In this document: one piece after another, positions 49,708-57,650 of the stretch
How positions within the stretch are numbered: position 1 is the first letter of the stretch
Layout of the letters: each line of letters begins with the position of its first letter
Source: a virus
DNA: 64,000 bases
Virus record (IMG/VR): IMGVR_UViG_3300023049_000543
Coordinates: 1-64,000 of that record
Direction: 5' to 3' (one strand)
Translations under genes and position numbers: made by a program
Notes under the pieces: model-generated
What the model was told of the DNA's origin: nothing
The model's input: the letters and a program-made list of their open reading frames with translations, nothing else
Database searches by the model: none

Positions 49708-51216
49708 TCAACATTCGCCGGATTCCGGAAAGATAAAGTAATCATCCTGACAACACTCATCACCAGTTGGCTCTTTAGGACGAACCAACTCGTAAGGATA
49801 TCTACCGGGTCGAACGCCCTCTGGGCCATACCATTTGAGATCTTCTGAACATGCTGCAGCATCAGTCCCAGAAATCCAATCGAATTCATGTTTTTCAAAT
49901 GAACGGCGAGTGAAGCATCCGTCTTGAGGTTCCCATTGTTGTAGATCTGGGTCCTCGACTTCTACTTCAGGAAATGCATTAGACAAAGGCGTCGTCTTTT
50001 TTATAGCTGTCGCTACACGTTCCACAGCAACATACCGGCCTTCAACTATAGGCCGAGTAGTGGTAGTACCAGCCAAAATATCAGTCGTAATCAACTGAAA
50101 AGCATCTTGAGAAACCAAACGAGTATAATTGACATAAAAAGTGTCATTCTCGCAGTCCAACCGAAAATGAGTCAAAGTCCCATCAGGACGAACATTCGAA
50201 TCATCTGGGAATTCACAAGGCTCAGTCCGGATAAAACCGTCCGGAATATCACCACGATCACCAGTGGGACCACGTTGACGGGCTTTCCAAACAGTTTCTT
50301 CGGGCCAACCACCGGAAATTTCGAATTTGAGAAGTCCGATATTTTGATCAAATTCGATCACAATATCATCTGGATTAGCCCCGATGCCATTGACCACTAT
50401 TTCAAAAGAGCCATCTACTGGATTAATATCCAACTGGAAAATGACATTAGGCACAAGATTCAAGGAATTCGTCACAGTTTGTGACAATGCGATATTTGGA
50501 CCAGTCGTAAGACCTAGAGACTGGTCAATTATTTGCTGGCGTAAACGTGAGAAAACCGTTTTCTCTTCATCAGCAGCAAAAGGGCTGTCAATCACATCAA
50601 TCCAATATACCAACTGGTCCCCGAACGAAAACGAACCAGGGATTTCATAAAACCCGAAAAACCTAAGGCTAATAGGTGTGATTGTAGGATGATTAAAATA
50701 CGTCCCAATCGGAATAGGAACATAAGCTTGGCCGGTAACGACATCATTAACCTTAAAAGGATAATATGTCGCCTCATTTGGGGCCGGAATACCAACCTCA
50801 CCATCAGGACCTTGCTCGCCCTGGGGGCCTCGATCGCCAATACAGAGATATCGGTAGTAATAAGCGACGAGCTTTTGTTCGTTGACGTCGATATTGATTT
50901 CGCCATTACCACGATAGCGAATATCGATTAGCCCGTCAGGACTGTAGAAATAATAGTAATATGCGTCAGTGCCAGGAGCGATCTTGAAAACGGAAACATC
51001 AAGACCTTGAAGAGAATCCTGCAGCGTAACGAGCTTGTTATAAATTACCGGTGTGATCAACCCATCCTGGACAGGCGATGCAAGAGGAATCAACTCATTC
51101 AGCTCATTCTGCACCCAACGAATAGATCCGCTTTGATACCGCCACTCAATTCCATTTGTGTCGACAAACAGTTGACCGTTTATCGGATTACGAGGGAATT
51201 TAGTGACAGCTGCCAT
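49708..51216 (-). CDS. Fibre-like structural protein with collagen-type motifs
   Basis: The 502-aa protein has two short Gly-X-Y stretches (GDRGPQGEQGPDGEVG near residue 128, GPTGDRGD near 325), a Tyr-rich YYYYFYSPDG region and long beta-rich segments, as in phage tail-fibre or head-fibre proteins. Near the C-terminus are several Cys residues (DECCQDDYFIF). The ATG overlaps the stop of the Mre11 gene (ATGA). A virion surface role is inferred. Confidence 0.7.
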   Translation of the reverse strand: MAAVTKFPRNPINGQLFVDTNGIEWRYQSGSIRWVQNELNELIPLASPVQDGLITPVIYNKLVTLQDSLQGLDVSVFKIAPGTDAYYYYFYSPDGLIDIRYRGNGEINIDVNEQKLVAYYYRYLCIGDRGPQGEQGPDGEVGIPAPNEATYYPFKVNDVVTGQAYVPIPIGTYFNHPTITPISLRFFGFYEIPGSFSFGDQLVYWIDVIDSPFAADEEKTVFSRLRQQIIDQSLGLTTGPNIALSQTVTNSLNLVPNVIFQLDINPVDGSFEIVVNGIGANPDDIVIEFDQNIGLLKFEISGGWPEETVWKARQRGPTGDRGDIPDGFIRTEPCEFPDDSNVRPDGTLTHFRLDCENDTFYVNYTRLVSQDAFQLITTDILAGTTTTRPIVEGRYVAVERVATAIKKTTPLSNAFPEVEVEDPDLQQWEPQDGCFTRRSFEKHEFDWISGTDAAACSEDLKWYGPEGVRPGRYPYELVRPKEPTGDECCQDDYFIFPESGEC

Positions 51217-52319
51217 CAATCTACGCCTATGTTATCAACTGTGTACAGTGAATCGCCTTCATGGATAATCTCACTGTTTAGCTGCTCCATTAAAGACTTA
51301 TTATATTTATCTGCGTGTTTATCACGATCAAAATATCGGCTAAAGAGATCTTGAACTTGCATCCTGGACGGAGCACCATGACCCCTATTAACTTCGGGCT
51401 CAAGGGAATCTTTCAGTCGAAGGAATCTGACGACCTTTGCTCCCTTATCCAACAATTCTTTCCGGTATTGAGTCGTCAAATCATCAGGGAGATACTGCTC
51501 CGCAATAATCCGAAAATGATTCCCCATCACATCATGTTCCGATAAACCAGCCACATCATCAAGACCAATCGTTAACATATGAGGGGGAATCATCTGGCCA
51601 GGATTATCAGTGTACATCAGAGGACGCAAATCCACGAAGCTATGCTTCCCGGTGTCACAATCGTATTCAACAAAACCATGGGGCACAACACCCTCATCGA
51701 ATGAGAAAGGAATCGGCGACCCCACATAGTGAGTCTTCACGCCAGCCCGATGATAACAATGAAAATGTCCGGTGAAGACCTGACCAGCCGCTCGGTGGTC
51801 GAAATTAATGGCCTTTTGTTCTTGGAATAAGAAGCAAAGGTTGTACGAGGCCCCGATACATCCAATGTGAGTGAGTAAAACGTCGCTTTGGCGACATTCC
51901 TTGTCGATCTCGTCGACGACGTCCATATAAGCCTTGTCGACGGCGATGAACGGGATCATCCAAAATCGACGGTCAAATAACTCGACGCGATGAATGTCTT
52001 CCAGCACGTGACAGACGTCCGCTAACGGTCGGAGTGATGTGATTTTCCAGTTGTGCTTGTAGTACATGTCATGATTGCCTGGAAAGACATACCATTCTTG
52101 ATCGTATTCTCTTTTCGTAGCCGCGAGAAACTCATAAACGACGTGCATCACTTCAACGTTAATTGACTCACGATCATGGAAGAGATCACCCAAAACAAAA
52201 ACGTGTTTAATACCGTTCTTCTGGGCGTAACTCCGAATCGATTTCGCTGCCATCAAAATGTCTTTGGTCCGACCGTGAAGACCAAAATGAAAATCTGCCG
52301 TTAAAAGGACTTTGCTCAT
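51216..52319 (-). CDS. SbcD/Mre11-type nuclease subunit (gp47-like)
   Basis: Calcineurin-like phosphoesterase motifs: LLTADFHFGLHG, VLGDLFHDRE, PGNHDMYY, LLTHIG and GHFHCYH, in the order of Mre11/SbcD. At 367 aa it has the usual phage length. With the Rad50/SbcC-like protein at 57651-59462 it should form the complex that processes DNA ends for recombination-dependent replication. The partner gene is 5 kb away on the other strand, separated by the helicase and its endonuclease. Its start codon overlaps the divergent helicase start in a CATG. Confidence 0.92.
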   Translation of the reverse strand: MSKVLLTADFHFGLHGRTKDILMAAKSIRSYAQKNGIKHVFVLGDLFHDRESINVEVMHVVYEFLAATKREYDQEWYVFPGNHDMYYKHNWKITSLRPLADVCHVLEDIHRVELFDRRFWMIPFIAVDKAYMDVVDEIDKECRQSDVLLTHIGCIGASYNLCFLFQEQKAINFDHRAAGQVFTGHFHCYHRAGVKTHYVGSPIPFSFDEGVVPHGFVEYDCDTGKHSFVDLRPLMYTDNPGQMIPPHMLTIGLDDVAGLSEHDVMGNHFRIIAEQYLPDDLTTQYRKELLDKGAKVVRFLRLKDSLEPEVNRGHGAPSRMQVQDLFSRYFDRDKHADKYNKSLMEQLNSEIIHEGDSLYTVDNIGVD

Positions 52320-55152
52320 GTCTGAAACAATTCCAGCTCAAGTAATTGATGAAAATCTGATCGATGCCTGTTTCCCAATGGAAACCTATCGACCACAACA
52401 AAAAGAAGTAATACAAGGAATAGTTCGTTCAATCAACGCAGGCTACAAGTACATCATTGCCGAATGCCCAACCGGAAGCGGCAAAAGCCCAATCGCTGTG
52501 GCAATCGGAGCCCTAGCAGGAACCGAACGTGCTTACTACATCACGAACACAAAACATCTGCAGGACCAAATCGAAGCAGACTTCCCAAACGTTGTTACGC
52601 TCAAAGGCCGCAATGCCTATCCTTGCACCGCATACCAGAACTTCCAGGCTCGACTCTACACGATCCTGGGAAAAGACCGGTACACCCAACAAGCAGGTCA
52701 AGAACTCAGCTGCGACGAAGGATACTGCAAAACCAACACCGGCAAAGCCAGCTGCAGCATGTGCCTCCCAAGCCAAGAGGACAAAGACTCAGGCCGAGTC
52801 CAACTGCCACAGGACATGAACTACAGCTTCTGCCCATACTACGAAAAACTCTACGGCGGGATCAACGCCCAAACCTGCTCGATGAACTTCAACAACTTCA
52901 TCCTGCACCTGAACGCCGGGCACCGATTCTCCAAACGCAAAATCCTCATTATCGACGAATGTTTTCATGCACACACATTCATCGAAACAGAAATTGGAAG
53001 AATTCCAATTGGAAAAATAGTAAACCAAAATCTGCAAGTAAGGGTAAAAAGCTGGAATTTCGAAGAAGAAAAATTCGAATATAAACGAGTCACCAGATGG
53101 CTAAAAAGAGATGAAAACCAGACATTCAGAGTTCTGGCTGGCAACAGAATAATGTATCCCACTATGGACCATAAGATTTATACCCCAAATGGTTTAAAAA
53201 AGTTGTCTGATTTAAGGATCGGAGACCAAGTCATGGTAAATCAAAATCAGATCACAGATGACCAAGAACAATTGGTCTTAGGGTCCTTGTTGGGTGACGC
53301 ATCACTTGATATTGTCGAATCAAAAAGAATTTCGAAAAAACATGTCAATAAAGGCAATAGAGCAAGAATAAGTTTTCGACATGGGCCGAAACAATATGAA
53401 TACTTGCTTTGGAAACATTCTTTATTAAAAGGACACGTCGGAAATAAACCCAAACTAGAAAAATCGAAAGGTTTTGGAAAAACAACAGCCAGATTCCAAA
53501 CAAATTGCGGGTTTTATGATACGATCATGCCGACAATATTAGACGGTCGTAAAACACCAAAAGATTCATGGTTGAATAAAATCGGACTACTCGGTCTGGC
53601 AGTGTGGTACATGGATGATGGTGGAAAATCGAATGAGACGTGCAGATTTCACACTCAAGGATTTGATTATTCAGAAGTGGTTACATTAAGAAATTGGTTA
53701 ACAACCAAATGGGATCTTGCAGCCAGCGTGCACGAAGAGAAAAAAGAAGATGGGAGAATCTATTTCTATATCTCATTAAACAGACAATCATCAAGAAGGC
53801 TAATGTGGATTATATCAAAATTTGTGCCAACACATATGAGATATAAATTACTTGAATTCAAAAAATGCAATCAAGACGGGGTTTTAGACAAGTCCATTGA
53901 GAACGATTCATGGCCTCAATACAACGACCAAATAGAAAATCAAGATGTAAAAGAAACGACATTTCAACCGATCATCTCGATCGATCAGTATAAATATGAT
54001 TACACCTATGACTTAGAAGTAGAGGATAATCATAATTATGTTGCAGGAAACACTGTTGTTTCTAATTGCCACAACACCGAAGCCAAGCTGCTTGATTATC
54101 TCGAATGTACAGTGAGCAGCCGACACATCGAAACCAAAATCCCAGAACTCACCAACCCGATGCAATACGTCACATGGTTGCAACAGATCGGGGCGTTGCA
54201 ATATCTCAAGGACAAAATCGAAACAGCTCGGGAAAGCCAAAATCTCCGGATGATGACGACTTATGAGGGACTGTTCAAGAAGTACATCAATATGATGATC
54301 GAGGTCAAGGAAGATCCAACAGGGTGGGTTGTCGAGTATGAGAACGACAAGAAAACGGACACAACCAAAGCAACCCTCAAGCCGATTTTCGCTCACCGGG
54401 CTGCGAAGAACTTTCTATTCAAGTTCGCTGATCACATCGTCTTCTTGAGTGCGACGATTCTCAATGCCAAGACTTTCGCACGGAATCTCGGAATCCAAGA
54501 GGGAGAATACGCCGCTATGCGTATCCCCTCACAATTCCCAATCGCCAACCGTCCAATCACAACCGATTTCGCCGGTCGATTCACTGGCGGCAAGGCCAAA
54601 ATGGGGCAGTGGATCGGTGACATGTCTAATAAGGTAGTCGATATCGCACTACGTTATAAGGAGCATCGTGGGATCATCCACACTCACTCATTCGGCATCC
54701 AACGAGCCCTTATCGAGAAGCTTCCACCGGTAGTGAGCAATCGATTGATCCAACAATTCGATTTTCAGACCAAAACCGAAATGATCGAAGCCCATGCGAA
54801 ACGTCCGGGCTCTATTATCATCGCACCGGCCATGCATGAAGGTGTTGACTTGAAGGATGATCTGAGCCGATTCCAGATCCTTTGCAAGGTGCCTTTCGCC
54901 AATTTCTACGAGAACAAGCAACTCGAAGCTCGTATGGAGCTTGATTCAGAATACTACGACTACATCACCATACTCAAAATTATACAAAGCGTAGGGCGCA
55001 GTGTTAGAAGTATGACAGATTGGGCAGATACTTTTATTATTGACGAGTCTTTTGACCGAATTTATCGGAATAATCAAAATTCTTTTCCATTGTGGTTCAA
55101 AGAAGCCGTAACCAAGGAGATACCAAATGTCCGCAAAAAGGAAAAGATTTAA
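52318..55152 (+). CDS. DinG/XPD-like superfamily 2 helicase with internal intein
   Basis: Walker A ECPTGSGKSP, a set of cysteines between Walker A and B (YPC, SCDEGYC, CSMC, FCPYY) that fits the 4Fe-4S domain of DinG/XPD, Walker B LIIDE-CHN, and the C-terminal motifs IIAPAMHEGVDLKDD and QSVGRSVRS. A 369-aa intein interrupts the DECH box. The spliced enzyme is about 575 aa. AAAGGA lies 8 bases before the ATG at 52318. The last 36 residues are a second version of the tail whose older form lies at 56637-56735. Confidence 0.9.
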   Translation: MSETIPAQVIDENLIDACFPMETYRPQQKEVIQGIVRSINAGYKYIIAECPTGSGKSPIAVAIGALAGTERAYYITNTKHLQDQIEADFPNVVTLKGRNAYPCTAYQNFQARLYTILGKDRYTQQAGQELSCDEGYCKTNTGKASCSMCLPSQEDKDSGRVQLPQDMNYSFCPYYEKLYGGINAQTCSMNFNNFILHLNAGHRFSKRKILIIDECFHAHTFIETEIGRIPIGKIVNQNLQVRVKSWNFEEEKFEYKRVTRWLKRDENQTFRVLAGNRIMYPTMDHKIYTPNGLKKLSDLRIGDQVMVNQNQITDDQEQLVLGSLLGDASLDIVESKRISKKHVNKGNRARISFRHGPKQYEYLLWKHSLLKGHVGNKPKLEKSKGFGKTTARFQTNCGFYDTIMPTILDGRKTPKDSWLNKIGLLGLAVWYMDDGGKSNETCRFHTQGFDYSEVVTLRNWLTTKWDLAASVHEEKKEDGRIYFYISLNRQSSRRLMWIISKFVPTHMRYKLLEFKKCNQDGVLDKSIENDSWPQYNDQIENQDVKETTFQPIISIDQYKYDYTYDLEVEDNHNYVAGNTVVSNCHNTEAKLLDYLECTVSSRHIETKIPELTNPMQYVTWLQQIGALQYLKDKIETARESQNLRMMTTYEGLFKKYINMMIEVKEDPTGWVVEYENDKKTDTTKATLKPIFAHRAAKNFLFKFADHIVFLSATILNAKTFARNLGIQEGEYAAMRIPSQFPIANRPITTDFAGRFTGGKAKMGQWIGDMSNKVVDIALRYKEHRGIIHTHSFGIQRALIEKLPPVVSNRLIQQFDFQTKTEMIEAHAKRPGSIIIAPAMHEGVDLKDDLSRFQILCKVPFANFYENKQLEARMELDSEYYDYITILKIIQSVGRSVRSMTDWADTFIIDESFDRIYRNNQNSFPLWFKEAVTKEIPNVRKKEKI
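52960..54066 (+). mobile_element. Contiguous LAGLIDADG intein in the helicase DECH box (369 aa)
   Basis: Starts CFHAHTFIETEIGRIPIGKI (block A), block B YPTMDHKIYTPNG, LAGLIDADG helices VLGSLLGDASLDI and LGLAVWYMDDGGKS, block F YDLEVEDNHNYVAG and end VVSN before Cys. Cys+1 is the Cys of DECH. It is more AT-rich than the flanking extein. Confidence 0.93.
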
Positions 55153-56638
55153 TTGCCATAAATGCGGAAAATCATCAGAAAAAACCGTTCCCAATTTTTA
55201 CAAACAACTTAAAATCTACGGTTGTTCATATTGCACAGATTGTGCTATAAAGATAAGGAATTCTAATAACTCAAAAAGAGAAAAAGAAAGAAATAAATCG
55301 AAGATAAAGAATAAAGATCTTGTTGGGGCAATATGTGAGAAATGCGGGCAAACCAGATCGATTCAATATAGATTAGCAAAACAATCTAAACTATGCTACT
55401 CTTGTGCGGCCAAAGAATCACATAGATCACATCGCGATTCATATTCAATAGGACAAGACAAACTAAAAAACAATAATAATTTCAAAAAACTAGTATCAAA
55501 TGGTATAATGGCGGCTTCAACGCCAGAACAAAGATCAGAGAACGCAAGAAAATCTGCTGAATATTGGAATAATCCAGAAATTAAAGAATGCATCTTAAAA
55601 AGACGCATGGAGCCCGAATACCGCAAAACCATGAGGGAAATTTGGGATAGACCGGGATATAGAAAAGCGGCCTCAAAAAGAGCCAAAGAACACTTTAAAA
55701 AGTTGTGGCAAAACGAAGAATTCCGAAACAAAATGGCAATAGCAAGAAGCAAAATGCCTAGGGAATCAAGCCAACAAAAGATTCTTTCGAATATACTCGA
55801 TGATCTTAATATAGAACATTTCGAGGAATACCCAATAGGACCTTGGTGTTTTGATTCATTCATCCCAGAACATAACTTATTAATAGAAGTACAGGGAGAA
55901 TATTGGCACTCACTACCAAAGGCTATTAGAAACGATAGATCGAAGAGAACATATATTACTAATTATACCGACTACGATGTGTTGTATTTATATGAAAGAG
56001 ACTTTTATTCCAACAACACTGTCCTGAATAAATTATTAAGTAAATTCGGCATATCTTCTGTAGATGAAAAAAAATTTGATTTTTCAAATGTATCAATAAA
56101 AGTAGAAGAAAATAAGACCATTTCAGAATTTTTATATTCATATCATTATCTCGGGACAATAACACACAGTAACAATATTTGTTTTTATCTCAATGATGAA
56201 TTAATAGCGGTTGGGTGTATAGGGCCATGTTCAAGAAATGAAACGCCAAAAAGACACGGCTTAACCAACAATGAATGTCGAGAATTAAGAAGATTTTGTA
56301 TAAAACCTGGATATCATAAGAAAAATTTCGCTAGCTGGTGTTTGAGTAGAATAAGGTCAGAACACAAAGAATCAAGACCAAAAACAAAAAGAATTTATAG
56401 TTTCGCCGATAGCACCATGGGGCACAATGGCACAATCTATAAAGCGGATAACTGGATATATGATGGTGACACTCAGCCATCATATTATTATATCAGTAAT
56501 AATGGTTGGGTTATGCACAAGAAAAGCCTGTATAATATGGCCATAAAAATGGGTTTAAAAGAAAAAGAGTATGCAGAATTACATGGATACGCAAAGCAAC
56601 ATACAGATAATAAATCAAGGTTTTATAAAGACATCTGA
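55127..56638 (+). CDS. Vsr-like homing endonuclease inserted at the helicase 3' end
   Basis: Zinc pairs at the N-terminus (CHKCGKSS, CTDC, CEKCGQTR, CYSC), a long basic helical region, a Vsr-type nuclease (CFDSFIPEHNLLIEVQGEYW, HSLPKA) and a C-terminal domain with LRRFCIKPGYHKKNFASWCL and FADSTMGHNGTIYKADNW, which resembles Mom-like GNAT proteins of phages. AAGGAG 7 bases before the ATG is a strong ribosome-binding site. The first 26 bases overlap the recoded helicase tail. AT-rich. Confidence 0.87.
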   Translation: MSAKRKRFNCHKCGKSSEKTVPNFYKQLKIYGCSYCTDCAIKIRNSNNSKREKERNKSKIKNKDLVGAICEKCGQTRSIQYRLAKQSKLCYSCAAKESHRSHRDSYSIGQDKLKNNNNFKKLVSNGIMAASTPEQRSENARKSAEYWNNPEIKECILKRRMEPEYRKTMREIWDRPGYRKAASKRAKEHFKKLWQNEEFRNKMAIARSKMPRESSQQKILSNILDDLNIEHFEEYPIGPWCFDSFIPEHNLLIEVQGEYWHSLPKAIRNDRSKRTYITNYTDYDVLYLYERDFYSNNTVLNKLLSKFGISSVDEKKFDFSNVSIKVEENKTISEFLYSYHYLGTITHSNNICFYLNDELIAVGCIGPCSRNETPKRHGLTNNECRELRRFCIKPGYHKKNFASWCLSRIRSEHKESRPKTKRIYSFADSTMGHNGTIYKADNWIYDGDTQPSYYYISNNGWVMHKKSLYNMAIKMGLKEKEYAELHGYAKQHTDNKSRFYKDI

Positions 56639-56735
56639 GTCTTTTGATCGAGTCTACCGCAATAATCAAAGCTCGTTCCCTCAGTGGTTCAAAGAAGCTG
56701 TTACCGACAAAATCCCAGATGCTAAGAGATTTTAA
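56637..56735 (+). pseudogene. Remnant of the original helicase 3' end
   Basis: Thirty-two codons and a stop (ESFDRVYRNNQSSFPQWF at the start) repeat the helicase tail at 55045-55152 with 22 of the first 27 residues identical and many silent differences. Both copies begin with the same 11 bases GAGTCTTTTGA. The remnant follows the endonuclease stop directly and has no start of its own. It looks like the pre-insertion end of the helicase gene. Confidence 0.85.
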
Positions 56736-57634
56736 GTCACATGGGGTTTGTAAATCCAACCATTCATGTTCAAGAAGGGCCTCAAATGGAATTCATTAGG
56801 GTTACGTTTTGATATCAGATCCTTAGCTTTTTCACCTACCAGTAAATCCTTAATCTTTGGTATAAGAGCATCTAGATTGACATTCAGGATAGCATCTCCA
56901 AAGATAACCACACTATCAAGATTTTTTAAGTTTTCACATTTTCCCTTGAATAATTTGACATTATCAAATCTATCTACTATATTGTGATTCTCTGTGACGA
57001 TAATGTTAAGTATACCAGGCTGATTTATAAGAGACAATAGAAAATTGGGGTTTATTTTTCCTATAATTAATACCCTTTTGTTTCCCCGAGAATTTAATAA
57101 AAGTGGAATATCATAAATATCGGACACTCTATGATATAAACATACGATCGAATGTTTTGCTAGGTGTTTCCACGCAGTATTGTTCTGCATAAGATCATTT
57201 TTATATTTCTTCCAGATGGTCGAGATAGGTTCCAGATCCAAAACATCATCAATTCTGGAGAATAAGTTCGAATACTTATTCCCAATAGCTAGACTTCCAT
57301 TTGTCTGGATTCCGCATTTATTACACATTGAAAGTTTTATCACATGAAGGTTACAAATAAATTGGCTTAGGACTAAAGCCTGTGCTTTACATGTCTTATC
57401 GCCGTGATCAACATAGGTATCAACGATAGAGTTTACCCATCTGTCTGATGTGTTTTTAATAATATAGCCGATTTCGTATTTAACAATCTTATCAAATGCT
57501 TCGAAATTCTGGGAAACATTAATATTCCTTCTTAATTTGATAATTAAGATTATCAAATCCGCAAACCACTTTGGCTCGTTTTCAGGAATATTACCAATCT
57601 CCAAATCAATTCTTTTAGACAATCCGAATCCCAT
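56732..57634 (-). CDS. Hypothetical protein, 300 aa, AT-rich
   Basis: Unrecognised. It is Ile/Asn/Lys-rich, with a CNKCG pair and a Rossmann-like C-terminal half (KRVLIIGKINPNFLLSLI, LNIIVTENHN, DSVVIFGDAILNV). This half recalls GT-D-type or DUF1792-like proteins, but the match is weak. It runs against its neighbours and its stop overlaps the helicase remnant. Its base composition is like the endonuclease genes, not like gp46/gp47, which suggests recent arrival. Confidence 0.65.
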   Translation of the reverse strand: MGFGLSKRIDLEIGNIPENEPKWFADLIILIIKLRRNINVSQNFEAFDKIVKYEIGYIIKNTSDRWVNSIVDTYVDHGDKTCKAQALVLSQFICNLHVIKLSMCNKCGIQTNGSLAIGNKYSNLFSRIDDVLDLEPISTIWKKYKNDLMQNNTAWKHLAKHSIVCLYHRVSDIYDIPLLLNSRGNKRVLIIGKINPNFLLSLINQPGILNIIVTENHNIVDRFDNVKLFKGKCENLKNLDSVVIFGDAILNVNLDALIPKIKDLLVGEKAKDLISKRNPNEFHLRPFLNMNGWIYKPHVT

Positions 57635-57650
57635 AAATAGGTCCTAGTGC

